NCBI GenBank assembly: GCA_011316305.1
Contig: SAUG01000013.1
Location: 170,614-234,613 of the forward strand
Length of the DNA: 64,000 bases
From: Rusavskia elegans
Lineage: Eukaryota; Ascomycota; Lecanoromycetes; Teloschistales; Teloschistaceae
Direction of reading: 5' to 3'
Shown here: positions 11,988 to 22,260 of the stretch, piece by piece
Numbering within the stretch: position 1 is the stretch's first letter
Layout of the letters: each line of letters starts with the position of its first letter
Notes under the pieces: model-generated
The model's database searches: none
The model's input: the letters and a program-made list of their open reading frames with translations, nothing else
What the model was told of the DNA's origin: nothing
Made by a program: the position numbers and the translations under genes

Positions 11988-12564
11988 ATGGCAGGCCACA
12001 ATAACAGTCAGTCCTGTCTTCCCAGTTCAAGCTTTTTAGTCCCGCTAGAAAGCCGCTGACCCGTCCCTGCAACAGCTCTCGCAATGGACCCCGGGCTGGT
12101 CAAATACAACAGTATAGCCCCCCAGACACACATTCCTCTATTTTCAAGAACCTCGGAAGCAATGAATTTTAGTGTATCGGAAGAAGGACTGACGCAATGG
12201 GCCGGCAGACATGCAAACAAACCGCTACAAATACTTCCGGTGGACAGCAAGAACAGGCTGGCTGACGGTTGCGTACGTGGTCGCGTTCCCGGCATTCATT
12301 GGGTACTTGGGAACAGTCACCGATGTGAGTGGAACTTTAGTAGTTGGAATCTATATGAACAGGGAGATCGGGAGTGAAGAGATGCCTGGTTGGCTAGGTA
12401 GTTGGTAAAATATTGCGGAGATGGCTCTGGATTTGATGCTGGAATAATCCAGGGACCCTGTTCTGTGCTTTGCAGCGATATCGAGAACAACGGCTGATAC
12501 TGAATGACAGGGCAAATGGGATATGCGAGGGAAGAGGAGAGGAAACCCAATGTCTGAGTTTTGA
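11988..12564 (+). CDS. NADH:ubiquinone oxidoreductase (complex I) small accessory subunit, NDUFB4/B15-type
   Basis: Four small exons (11988-12006, 12076-12111, 12209-12324, 12511-12564) splice in frame to 74 aa. The product begins MAGHNNTLAMDPGLVKYNNM, continues TNRYKYFRWTARTGWLT, has one hydrophobic segment (VAYVVAFPAFIGYLG) and ends GKWDMRGKRRGNPMSEF. This pattern (YFRWT-R, one transmembrane helix, then RGKRRG near the C-terminus) is that of the fungal 6.6-kDa-type complex I subunit related to NDUFB4. It should sit in the membrane arm of complex I in the inner mitochondrial membrane. Introns take up more than half of the gene, and the last (186 bp) is long for this genome. The first intron has a less common GTCAGT donor. 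The gene converges on SAP18. Confidence 0.85.
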
Positions 12565-12752
12565 AGGACTTGAGGATCAGATAAGGGCATGGAGTACGGC
12601 GCCGGTGTTGCAAAGAACAGGACATGAGTGTGACATTAGACAAAACTACAATGCTGTCGAAGGCTTTCCCATTGATCAGATGCCAGCGGGCCCACGCAAT
12701 GAGGTATCAATACTCGTACGTTACATGTCGCAACTGAACCCTTTGCCAACCC

Positions 12753-13589
12753 TCAATAGCCTCTTCCCCTTCCCCTCCCATAACCCCTCACATCCGGTAT
12801 CCTCTCTCCCCTCCTCCACTCCCCGCTCGGCACCCCCTCCCCCAACCTCCCACCACCCCTCTCACCACCGCCATACCCTCCTCTTGGTCCTCCTCTTCCC
12901 CTACCATATCCGCCTCCAAAACCGTTTTCTCTCGGTGGTCCCGCATAAATACCACCTCCTCCCCTAGGTACTCGATTCCCACCAGCAAAGTCTGCCTTCG
13001 GTATCGGTGCGACACTCCCATCTCCCAATGGCTCGAAGATCGCACAGTCCACATAATCGCCTATCACGAACCTCGCGTCCGCAAGCGTTTTGTCCGGCTC
13101 CCCTTGTAGTTCCCCACTCATAACACCTGATGTGACCACATCTTTCTCTTCTTCTGTAGGCATTATCCCCGGCCCATCCCCACCAATGACAACGTTGCCT
13201 ATTTCCTTACTCAGATAGCGCGGAGGGAGATCGGCGGTGCCCGGACGAGGAGGACGAGTGTCGGGATAAACCAGGCGGTAGGCAAGGCGAGTCCCTATTA
13301 AGGGTGTGGGAATGAGAGAAGGGAGCGCAGTCGTAAGGAGATGGGAGAGTTCGCGCAAGGTGCAGGTCGGCCAGGTGTATATTTGGAGATGCGGAGGGAG
13401 AGGAGCGGTGGTGGAAGAAATAGGGAAATCGTCGAGTCTACTGTATGCATCAATATTTGGAGACCGCCATGGCAGTTTTGAAAGCCCGGCGTACCTGTGG
13501 AAACCACCCGTTCGATAGAATAGCTTCAAGTGGAAAGGGCAGGTCGTTTGTCGGTCGACCTTCCCGCCAGAACCTGTTTGCATGGCCAT
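12753..13589 (-). CDS. SAP18 (Sin3-associated polypeptide p18) family protein
   Basis: Two exons (13589-13495, 13440-12753) around a 54-bp intron give about 260 aa. The conserved core reads VDRQTTCPFHLKLFYRTGGFHSRLDDF, then PPHLQIYTWPTCTLRELSHLLTTALP and GTRLAYRLVYPD. These are the hallmark SAP18 elements (CPF-L, QIYTW-TLREL), forming a ubiquitin-like fold. The core is followed by CAIFEPLGDGSVAPIP and an RGG/GGYGRGRGG-rich tail of about 60 residues, common in fungal members and likely RNA-binding. SAP18 works in Sin3 histone-deacetylase and ASAP/PSAP exon-junction complexes in the nucleus. An in-frame upstream ATG at 13682 would add 31 residues; I chose 13589 because the conserved part starts soon after. 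Because the intron length is divisible by three, the unspliced frame is also open. Confidence 0.85.
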   Translation of the reverse strand: MAMQTGSGGKVDRQTTCPFHLKLFYRTGGFHRYAGLSKLPWRSPNIDAYSRLDDFPISSTTAPLPPHLQIYTWPTCTLRELSHLLTTALPSLIPTPLIGTRLAYRLVYPDTRPPRPGTADLPPRYLSKEIGNVVIGGDGPGIMPTEEEKDVVTSGVMSGELQGEPDKTLADARFVIGDYVDCAIFEPLGDGSVAPIPKADFAGGNRVPRGGGGIYAGPPRENGFGGGYGRGRGGPRGGYGGGERGGGRLGEGVPSGEWRRGERIPDVRGYGRGRGRGY

Positions 13590-13682
13590 TGCTGAGGAAG
13601 TATTATTAGGGAGATCAGTGCAGAATCTGGCCCCTTGCCTGCGACCTGCCTGATGTGGGAAATCTACTCTGTGAAAGACCAA

Positions 13683-14077
13683 AGTTCATTGATTATTGGG
13701 ATGCCGACGGAAGACTTCCGCGCGTGAATTTTGCTTGTTCCCCTTTTCCCCGACATTGGTGCACATACTACAGACCCAAGTTATCACGAAGCTTTTAACC
13801 CGGTGAACACAACGCTGGTAATTGATGTAGTAGCTAGATAGTGATGTCTGAGCAGTCATTAGATCAATATCGCTTTTCGAGGTATCGACTGTCGCACGCC
13901 CCCTTTGCGATTGATTTTTGACCAGACAAGCCCCCTATTCACAAGTCATGTCAGAGGATAAAGCCAGATCGAGCGATGCAGAGCTTCGTAGCCAGAGGAG
14001 TTATCTGAAATAGTATCTACAGCTATAGTCAAGCAACACTTCTGATCTTACAAAGCTTCTGAGATCTTCAAGGATCA
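13683..14077. other. intergenic, tandem gene spacer
   Basis: This spacer lies between the 3' end of the DBP6 gene and the 5' end of SAP18, both on the minus strand. It holds no coding frame and should contain the SAP18 promoter and the DBP6 terminator; no specific site was recognised. Confidence 0.45.
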
Positions 14078-16216
14078 TCATTTCCCTTCGGCTTCTGTCT
14101 CTTCTCCTAGTTTTGCCAGAGCATCCGAGTAGTTCTTCTTTTCTTCGTCATTCCAGCCTCCCTCCTTCACGTATTTTCGTGCGACCTTCTTGTTACCCCT
14201 CTGAACCCTCTGGCCCCTGCCAATTTCGTTCCAAAACCATCTGCCCTCTGTCCATCCAACAAGCGTGATAGCTGTACCCGCTTTGCTGGCTCTAGCCGTT
14301 CGTCCTACTCGGTGGACGTAATTATTGACGCTGGATGGGATGTCGTAGTTAATGACGTATGCAAGATTTTGTATATCAAGTCCACGAGATGCACGATCCG
14401 TAGTGATGATAGTGTCAAGCTTGCCATCACGGAATTGCGAAAGGATTTTTTCGGATGAATTCGTAGAAGACTTTGTCAGAGTAGCGGCCGTGGAGGCTTG
14501 TTGCGGAGCCAACAATGAGAGTAACCGTGATAGGCGATGTGCGGATGAGGTCGAACGGGCAAAAATCAGCGATCCGCGCAGCTTCTCGGTTGGAATATGG
14601 TTCTGGTAGTCTTCCATTGAGACATCGGGGTCGGAATCGGGATCCATGTCGGACGAGGAAGAAGACCCTGCGGACGAAGTTGCGTCCGAAATAGAATCAT
14701 GGTCGCTGATCTCGTCGGTGTCCATTCTGTCGCTATCATTGCCATCTTCGGATGTTTCAACAGCGACATTGTGGACCTTTTTCTTTGAGCCGCGTGATGA
14801 TAATGTTGAAAAGTCCCTGATAAGTTCTATCAGGTACAGCGGTTTGTTCTCCTCGTCTTTGATCTGAATTGCGATTTCCTGCAGCTTTGATGGCAAGCTA
14901 ACCTCGTCACTGGCTCTGACGTCCGCCACTGTTTCATCTAATTCTTCGCCATCTTGCTTCGAAGCTCGATCGCCCTGAAGCATCACTAGTTTTGGTCGTC
15001 GCAAATTTAACTCTTTCAGCTTGCTGACGTCTCGTGTCATCGTTGCACTGAGTATGACCTTGCGCACCTCCCTCTTGCGCAAGAGGTGAAAATCCTGCAT
15101 CATGCGAATTTCGAAATCATTTGGTGGATCTTGACGTTCAAGTGCAGGCATGACGGAGCCGACCCATTGCTGGAAACCGTCCTCCAATAAGCGATCAGCT
15201 TCATCAATCACAAGCCATTGTACGTGATCCAGCGTAAAGCCTCGAGTGTATTCGAGATGCTCAATCAGACGTCCCGGAGTGCATACAAGAATGTCAACAT
15301 TAACGTAGTCCTCGTGTACATAGCCAACGAGCTTCTCCCCCATCGATGATGATGATGATAGTCGTTCTTCATCCCAATTCAATAGTGCCTCATCTTCGTC
15401 CATCTCTCGCATTTGTTCCTGCCGATAAGCATCTGGATCATACTTCAGGTCCTGACTGATCAATGCCTTTTGCTCTTCTTTCAACGTTTTGCTGCCGAAT
15501 GCAGTCCCAACCTTCAATCCACTGCCTTTGCTGCACAGGTTCAGAGTCTCGCGCGCCTGATTGACAAGCTCTCTTGTAGGAACAACAACAAGCCCGCGAA
15601 ATTTTGTCAAAGCTTTTCCACGCAGTGCTTCGATCATTGGTAGAGCGTAAGCGAGAGTCTTACCAGAACCCGTTGAAGCGGCGATGCACAAGTCTCCCTT
15701 GTGTTGCTTAGCCCCTGGCAACAGTAATTCAAGTACTGCGGCCTGAATCGAGAAAGCCTCGCGAAAACCTCTTGCTCTGAGAGATGCCATGGTAGTGGGG
15801 TTCAATGATAGATTTTCAAACGGCAAGGTACCAACGGAGGACGCTTCGACAGGGTTGGTCATCCATGATGGCAAAGCGGAAAGTGCAGATGGTGGCGCAG
15901 GATCAGGTACTTGAGCTGGTTGGGGTAAAGGAAGGAGCCCATGAACCTTTGGTGGTGTGGCTGCTCTCACATCGGCTTGAATGTTGCTGCTGATGTCTTC
16001 CGCAAGGTTGGCAGCTGATTTGATAGACTTTCCGTACTTTGACAATACCTTGCCGTGCTTCGTCTGATCAGACGTCGGCTCATTCAGAGCAGTCTCTTTC
16101 TGCTTCTTTCGCTTTTTAGCTGAACGAGACTCTTCCGAGTCATTGACGTTCTGCTCTATGTTGGCACTGTTCGACGGCGGTATGTACCGCGCATAGAATT
16201 GCGGTGTCATTTTCAC
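14078..16216 (-). CDS. DBP6: ATP-dependent RNA helicase DBP6 (DDX51-like, DEAD-box)
   Basis: A single uninterrupted frame of 712 aa. After a basic, low-complexity N-terminus (AKKRKKQK near 33-40) come the DEAD-box motifs in order: aromatic and Q region around 133-160 (LPFENLSLNP, FSIQAAVLELLL), motif I ASTGSGKT at 180-187, Ia PTRELV near 213, TPGR near 313, DEAD at 338-341, SAT at 390-392, and in the second domain SLIFARS, TTDRASRGLDI and HRVGRTARA. There is an Asp/Ser-rich insertion around 490-535 and another between motifs Ia and Ib. The long insertions and the LPSWMTNP lead match Dbp6/DDX51, a nucleolar helicase acting early in 60S ribosomal subunit assembly (family knowledge). Its start lies 405 bp from that of the divergent FSF1. 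Confidence 0.9.
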   Translation of the reverse strand: MKMTPQFYARYIPPSNSANIEQNVNDSEESRSAKKRKKQKETALNEPTSDQTKHGKVLSKYGKSIKSAANLAEDISSNIQADVRAATPPKVHGLLPLPQPAQVPDPAPPSALSALPSWMTNPVEASSVGTLPFENLSLNPTTMASLRARGFREAFSIQAAVLELLLPGAKQHKGDLCIAASTGSGKTLAYALPMIEALRGKALTKFRGLVVVPTRELVNQARETLNLCSKGSGLKVGTAFGSKTLKEEQKALISQDLKYDPDAYRQEQMREMDEDEALLNWDEERLSSSSSMGEKLVGYVHEDYVNVDILVCTPGRLIEHLEYTRGFTLDHVQWLVIDEADRLLEDGFQQWVGSVMPALERQDPPNDFEIRMMQDFHLLRKREVRKVILSATMTRDVSKLKELNLRRPKLVMLQGDRASKQDGEELDETVADVRASDEVSLPSKLQEIAIQIKDEENKPLYLIELIRDFSTLSSRGSKKKVHNVAVETSEDGNDSDRMDTDEISDHDSISDATSSAGSSSSSDMDPDSDPDVSMEDYQNHIPTEKLRGSLIFARSTSSAHRLSRLLSLLAPQQASTAATLTKSSTNSSEKILSQFRDGKLDTIITTDRASRGLDIQNLAYVINYDIPSSVNNYVHRVGRTARASKAGTAITLVGWTEGRWFWNEIGRGQRVQRGNKKVARKYVKEGGWNDEEKKNYSDALAKLGEETEAEGK

Positions 16217-16621
16217 GCTGGGTTCGCTTGAGTCTCCTCAACAACAGATTTGGATTGGTTGGTCCTCCTTGGGTCAAATACACAGTGACCGATACCTCGA
16301 TTTGTACTTCCGTTATATCGATTGCATGTAGAGCGGGGCGGGGCATATATAGCTGTGAAATTACTTTTATACTGGTTGAGTTGTCGGTGGGAGATTACGT
16401 CACCAGCGCATGCTTGAGCAAATTTGGGTTAATGGAGCCATTATCTGGTTTGATTTAGACCGGGGTACGAGTTCTCATACCGTATATTCAGTCTTGTGCA
16501 CTAACTAGTATTGCTTAGCTTCCCGAACTATTCACACGTTACGCGCGGCTAGTTAACCGCGGGCCACCAGGCAGCCCTCGTACAACCTCAAATCAATGCT
16601 TGTTCCTGTCCCACTCAGAAC
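16217..16621. promoter_or_regulatory. shared divergent promoter, DBP6 / FSF1
   Basis: This non-coding interval separates two divergent start codons. It contains a GC-rich element at about 16334-16346 (gcggggcggggca) directly followed by tatatag, which could be a GC-box/TATA pair. The assignment is inference from sequence appearance. Confidence 0.4.
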
Positions 16622-17791
16622 ATGTCAGCCTCTCTTCCTGGGAAGCGGGATCTGCCCGCGTCTCAATACAACCTTGACACCTATTGGGGGCGTGTGAGGC
16701 AGTCCGCAGACTTAGCAGATCCGAGGTAAGGCTTTGAAGTGCCTCAGCATGGAAAGCTACGGTAGGTATACCGGAATGGCCTCTGGGGATGAACACAATC
16801 GTGTGATCCCGCCCTAACAATGCACTGTGCAGAACTCTCTTCGTATCTTCAGCGGGACTGGAGAGCGCAAAGCGCCTCGTCTCATCATACAAACAAGGGC
16901 ATGTACCGTCGATGACACCGGAGCTATGGAGAGCGAAGAAGATTGTGGATTCAACCCTGCACCCAGGTACTCATTATGACCAGTCCTAGTCATTACAGAA
17001 GCTGATCAACCACAGATACCGGCCAACCCGTCTTTCTACCCTTCCGAATGTCCTGCTTTGTCATCTCCAACCTTGTCGTCACAGCCGGCATGCTCACCCC
17101 CGGCCTCAAAACAACCGGCACTCTCCTCTGGCAAATAACCAACCAATCACTCAACGTCGCCATCAACAGCGCCAACGCTAACAAATCAACCTCCCTTTCC
17201 ACATCCACCCTCATCCAATCATACTTCCTCGCTGTCTCCGCCTCCTGCTCCGTCGCCATTGGCCTCAACTCGCTTGTCCCACGCTTAAAGCACCTTTCAC
17301 CGGGAACACGGACGATTCTGACACGACTTGTCCCTTTCGCGGCTGTAGCTTCGGCGGGCGCTCTCAACGTCTTCTTGATGCGGGGTGAAGAGATCAGAAA
17401 AGGCATCGACGTCTTTCCTTCCGTCAGCGGAGCCCAGAAGTCCGACATGGCGAAAGAAGGGAAAAATAACGAAAGCCTAGGCAAAAGTAAAAAAGCCGCC
17501 ACCATCGCAGTGGCCGAGACAGCATTAAGCAGAGTCCTGAATGCCACACCCATCATGGTCCTTCCTCCCTTGGTTTTGGTGCGATTACAGAGGACGGAGT
17601 GGTTGAGGAGGAGGCCGAGGATGGTGCTGCCCGTGAATCTAGGCTTGATCCTGACTACGAGTGTTTTCGCTTTGCCGCTGGCCCTAGCGGCGTTTCCGAC
17701 CCGGCAGCAGATCAGGGCTGGGAGTCTGGAGAGGGAGATCTTGGAGAAGGTAGGGAAAGATGGGTTGGTGGAATTCAATAGAGGGATCTGA
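16622..17791 (+). CDS. FSF1: sideroflexin FSF1 (mitochondrial amino-acid transporter family)
   Basis: Three exons (16622-16725, 16833-16966, 17016-17791) join in frame to 337 aa, the normal sideroflexin size. The N-terminus MSASLPGKRDLPASQYNLDT leads to YWGRVRQSADLADPRTLF. The diagnostic HPDTGQPVFLPFRMSCFV spans the junction of exons 2 and 3, followed by GMLTPGLKTTGTLLWQITNQSLN and several hydrophobic segments (about 4-5 membrane helices), with FPTRQQI near the end. Sideroflexins lie in the inner mitochondrial membrane; animal SFXN1 carries serine for one-carbon metabolism, and the fungal role is inferred. Splice sites are strong (GTAAGG/CAG, GTACTC/CAG). A long frame on the opposite strand is only an antisense shadow. 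It pairs divergently with DBP6. Confidence 0.92.
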
Positions 17792-18530
17792 ATGCAGCTG
17801 AGTATTGATATCTGCATCATATGCCAAGAGTTTCAATCTAAATTGTCGGTTGCAATGCATAACCAATATTTTGGATCACTTTTCATCGCTGTTCAAGGGG
17901 AACAATGGTGAAAATGTACCTTCTGTCGGCTCATCCGTGATGTCGAAGCCACACAGATGCCTGGCCCCCTTGTAGCTCCTGCAAAATTGTGAGCTCCAAC
18001 CTACATAGCTCACACCGCAGTGTAGATAAGCTATGCATGTGTAACCCTTAGTACGGAGTCTACCGTATGACAGGTACGTCAAACCGTTGCATCAGATAGA
18101 GAGGCAGGCCGGTACATCAACATCATGCCATCGAGGTCCCGTTCGGTTCGCGATACCCAGCTTACAACTCGGGTCAAGTCGTTTCACCAATGACAGAAAT
18201 TGCACAGACACATCACAAAAAGGTATAAGGTTTTCTTGATTATATCTTCCCCCGTATCCTGTCCCCCTCCCCAACTCCCCAAACGCCCGTGAAAAGCAGA
18301 CCGTAACCCGTGAGGGTGTGGAGTATTAATGATGGCAAGATGTTGGTGTGAAAAGCATAAACAACCGAAACCAACGCCGTTGCTGCCCCCTTTGAGGTAT
18401 CCAGGCCAAAGCAGAAAAGCAGAACACCATTCCCCCTCCCCTTTCTCTGTGCTCGTAATCAAGTAAGCAGAACGTCGTTCGCGGTAAGCAAAGCAAAACA
18501 GACGATGCGATTTGATCTTTAATCGTTTCT
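17792..18530. other. intergenic between convergent genes
   Basis: This lies between the 3' ends of FSF1 (plus) and the coiled-coil gene (minus). No coding frame is supported. It should contain both terminators; no structured element was noticed. Confidence 0.5.
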
Positions 18531-20309
18531 TTACCGTCTCCAGCTGAGGAGGACGTTGGCCATGTGGACTGACCGCTCTTCCATTTTGGCGGCCAGTAGG
18601 TCCTTGACTGTGATGTGCGGCGTGATGCCCAGTGCGACGCGAACCCCCCGTTTCTCCAGCTCGGTGGGTGGCCCCGTGATGTAAGGATCCCGGTTCAGCA
18701 TGGTCCGTGGGTCAAACCTGGTACTTGGTGTGGCCGCGGGGAATCTGATGGTGAATTGGTCGGTGCAGGTGGCCATTCGGAGGCCCACCCGCCAGCCATC
18801 GGCAAGGATCGACTCGAACGCCTTGTCCAGCGGAGGGGAGGAGGCACCGGGGACGATAGCTTCTTGGAGGCGCGTTGTCATGGTGTCAACACCAAGACGG
18901 ATTTGACCGGCTCTCCAGCTATCGAACCCCGGTGCCAGGGTGATCTCCTCAATTGTCTTTGCCTCCGCTTGGGCAAGCGCTCGAACGAGGTCGATGGAGT
19001 TGTCTGGTCTTGTCTGGCGGCGGGTGGCCTGCACCTTCTCATCGGTCTCTTTTGAGAACCCTCTGACTATCCGACTGTGGAAATAGCGATTGGCTATCCA
19101 CCCAATGATAAACCGCGACAGCAACAGGTGTCGTACTTGGTGGTCTGCAGCTATTTCTTTCACGTGATTTACATCCGATTCTTCCACAACGTCGTACGCA
19201 AGCTTCTGTGGCCATTCATCATCAGCTTTTTCAATTACGAGGTCCAGGTAAGTTCTGCAGTATTGCTCTATTCTCAAGAACAACGAGCTCAACTGGGATG
19301 CCCACGGAAATTCGAGTTTAGCGTCCCGAGGCCGAATTGTCAGAGCTGTTGATGTTGCCAAACCTGCTCTCGAGCTCCCCACGCGTGAGTGTCGCTGCTG
19401 CGCTGGCTCTGGCTCATACAAGCTCTCTCGCGGATCGTAGCGATCATCAGGATTCCTGGCAACGGCTGGCTTGATGCCAAATCCGTAGTTCTCTCCAAAC
19501 CGATTGGCGGGTGGAGGTGGTGGTTGTCTCTGATGAACGGCGAGGTCTGCAGTCTTCTTTACGAGCGTTGTATCAACCCGGCCCTCGATAGTCTCGCACT
19601 GGATCTTGATAGTAGCCCGTGCTCGATTCAGCTCGTCATTCATTGCTCTGAATTCTTCCTCAAGCGGATTGTGTCGGTGTTCTTGGGTCTGCATCTGACG
19701 CTTCAGTTGCGCGACTTCCTGCTCCAGAGCTTGACATCGTTTAGTCTGCTCTCTGGCTTGCTGCTGGTAGTGATCTCTTTCTTTGACATACGTATCTCTC
19801 TGTGCTTCGACCTCAAAGTATCGCGTCTTGATATGTTTGTACTTGTGGCGTAGCTCTTTCAACTCATTGGCAGGGTCATTGATGCTCCGCTGACGGTCAA
19901 GCGCTGCCGATAGTCCATCAAAGGGTGGCGCCGGGCGAGATACTGTGTCTTCTGCGGTTTGTCGGGATCGATACGGCGATTGACGGTCGTTCCAAGCCAT
20001 GCTGCTGGTTGCTCCATAGGCTGACTGCTCGGCCAGGTCTCGGTGTACACGTGGGGACGGGGTAATTCCCATGGATGTGGAATGGTAAGAAGGCCCGGTT
20101 TGACGTCTTGTTGGGGTTACCGGCTGGCTCCAATCAGATGATCCATCACGTCGTAGAGCCGAATTTGGATACCGAGAGCTTGATGATTGACTTGTAGCAA
20201 AATTCCGTTGTCCAGATCGACCTCTTGGTGCGTGTTGTTGGCTAGGGAAATGAGACATGTTGAGAATTGAAGCTTGATATTGAGTGGGAACTCGCTTGGT
20301 ATGACTCAA
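18531..20309 (-). CDS. uncharacterised coiled-coil protein (fungal hypothetical)
   Basis: A single frame of 592 aa with natural composition. Residues 1-140 are Ser/Pro/Arg-rich and disordered. Residues about 147-245 form a strong coiled coil (NELKELRHKYKHIKTRYFE, ALEQEVAQLKRQMQTQEH, FRAMNDELNRARATIKI). The C-terminal half (about 330-590) looks folded: FPWASQLSSLFLRIEQYCRT, HQVRHLLLSRFIIGWIANRY, LAPGFDSWRAGQIRLG and DGWRVGLRMATCTDQFTIRF. I recognise no named domain. The N-terminal disorder plus coiled coil suggests a scaffold or cytoskeletal/septal adaptor, but that is only inference. A second Met at residue 18 (MSHFPSQQ) is an equally good start. The upstream sequence (20310-20500) is rich in short ORFs and has no clear extra exon. 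Confidence 0.7.
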   Translation of the reverse strand: MSHTKRVPTQYQASILNMSHFPSQQHAPRGRSGQRNFATSQSSSSRYPNSALRRDGSSDWSQPVTPTRRQTGPSYHSTSMGITPSPRVHRDLAEQSAYGATSSMAWNDRQSPYRSRQTAEDTVSRPAPPFDGLSAALDRQRSINDPANELKELRHKYKHIKTRYFEVEAQRDTYVKERDHYQQQAREQTKRCQALEQEVAQLKRQMQTQEHRHNPLEEEFRAMNDELNRARATIKIQCETIEGRVDTTLVKKTADLAVHQRQPPPPPANRFGENYGFGIKPAVARNPDDRYDPRESLYEPEPAQQRHSRVGSSRAGLATSTALTIRPRDAKLEFPWASQLSSLFLRIEQYCRTYLDLVIEKADDEWPQKLAYDVVEESDVNHVKEIAADHQVRHLLLSRFIIGWIANRYFHSRIVRGFSKETDEKVQATRRQTRPDNSIDLVRALAQAEAKTIEEITLAPGFDSWRAGQIRLGVDTMTTRLQEAIVPGASSPPLDKAFESILADGWRVGLRMATCTDQFTIRFPAATPSTRFDPRTMLNRDPYITGPPTELEKRGVRVALGITPHITVKDLLAAKMEERSVHMANVLLSWRR

Positions 20310-21922
20310 TATTGTGACCGTACACCCGAAACACGTCGAGGGAGAGCCGCTCGAAGATTGATGGACCCGATGTGATGATGCCGTAGATGAACGAGTAGAC
20401 GTCGCTCTTGATGTAGATGAAAGTCGAAATATTGGATGAGCTGACGTTGCAAGTAATGGAATTGTTGCTGCAATCGAGGTGACAGTGCCGTAAAGTAGAT
20501 GATATCACTATTGACGTAGATCAGGAACAAGAAGTAACTGATGAGCTAAAGATGCACGCGGTGCAACGATGTGAAAGGTATCAAAGACACGGAGGACTGC
20601 AACAAGCTTTGGATGACCTGGATCTCAGAGAAACTGAACGCAAGAGGCAATCGTTCACTGATCCAGATTGCTGATGCAGTATCCGTTCGATGAGCCTGAA
20701 AGTCAGAGCCGCCGACAATTGGAGGTCGATGATATGAGTTGTCAAATATCCTGCGAGGGTGCAACAAGAAACAAGCCTTCGGTCGAGTTAAAACGCTGCT
20801 GTTGAAGTGAGACGACTGCAGAAGCTGCACAGTGAGGTGGAAGAAGACGCCCGGATGAGCAGAAGTGCGTGATGTGCGTTGTTGATTTTAGCGAACCGCA
20901 AAGCTCCGTCGTCCGATGTGAAGAGCTTTGTTAACGTTACACGCGTTAAACGCCCGGTGTATCGATGCTTCACTGCTGACCACGCTCCGGAGAAGATAGG
21001 GGCTAGGAGTACCTGCACACCAACCGACGACAACCACCAACAGCACCACGTTCGAGCCACGACCGGAGCTGGACCAAGACCCATACATCGCGGGTCCACC
21101 CATCGAGAGGAGACCTGGGTTCTCGCATCGCATTGGGCTCACGTGTTGGCTAATCGAGCTGAGAGTTTGATCTGGTAGGACCTAATGAAAGATCCACAGC
21201 CGGGCCAGAAGCATGCCTTTGTTCCTGTATTGTTGAGATCCATGGGCGACGAGGACTGCACAAAGATCTTCGGGAAAAGCTGGCCAGGCGTAATTGCCGT
21301 AGCACAATAAGCCAACTAGTTGAGGGACGTTTCGGTCTAGCTCTAGTTTAAGGACATCCCGGTCCATATGACTCCGGTAGCAAGCATTGGACGGTCCGAG
21401 GGGCAGTCTTTTCATTCCTCAGTTCCATCGGCACCATAAGCGACATCCTGTACCGGCTGCTCTTGATCTGGGATACAGATGAAGTTTTGTGCTCGGAGCG
21501 AGCCATGCTCTGACCTGAATATGTCCTTGGCGGTGGGAGTGTTCGGCTGCGAGCTGGTTTGACGATCCTTCACAGGTAACTTTTCTTTAATTATCGACGC
21601 TGTTCTCGAGCGATCCAATGGATCAACACGTTGAAACAACGCTGACTTTGTGCAGACCATATTGAAGGTCTCTGCAACTCGACATCGTCAACCACTGTCG
21701 GGCGATATCATGGATTGCTGTCATCGCGTATAGCCTATGGCGAATTGGCTGTCGAACAGGCTTGATTAGATCACATCTTGCCAAAGGTTGACCAACTCCT
21801 GACGGGATTCGCCTTCACGGTCTTGAAAAGCATCGCCCGGGAGAGATTCTTACATCAGGTAAGGTCCCTCACAGAGCTAGTGAGATTTTCCCGACCCAAA
21901 GACATTTTGAACATCTGAAGTC

Positions 21923-22260
21923 TTAGCCTTCTTTTTTCAGGTTGTCATAGTATTCAAGAAAAGCATCAAGGGCCCACTGTTCGGAGGCGCGTCAGTACTA
22001 CCTCATCCATAATAGATTGGGTTCTTGTAAGCAGACCACACCTCGTACTCAAGACCCTGGAGATCTGCTGGCCGTTCACTCTGCTGGTTTTGCTGAAACG
22101 GGAGCCGAATCCACTGAACGGAGTTTCTGATTTTGTGCTGGTTGCCAGGTGGTCCTCGATCCCGTTGCAATCTGAACAAGATTCGGAGATGCAGGCAAGT
22201 ATCCCCTGCAAAAGCCATATCCGGTACAGTAAGTTCCACGGACACGGTATATATCTGCAT
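21923..22260 (-). other. exon-like islands of a possible decayed or unresolved gene
   Basis: On the minus strand, 22260-22003 reads IYTVSVELTVPDMAFAGDTC through ADLQGLEYEVWSAYKNPIYYG, and 21976-21923 reads WALDAFLEYYDNLKKEG then stop, preceded by AACAG. Both look protein-like, but they are in different frames and only 26 bases apart, too short for a normal intron. A relic with an indel or a mis-predicted short exon would explain this. No family is recognised. Confidence 0.25.

Noticed and set aside
16993..17820. 275-codon frame on the minus strand
   Set aside because: It is antisense to exon 3 of FSF1, which has clear sideroflexin motifs; the minus frame has none.
10676..20309. Secondary-metabolite or functional gene cluster
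   Set aside because: The genes belong to unrelated housekeeping processes; no backbone synthase, transporter or pathway regulator is present.
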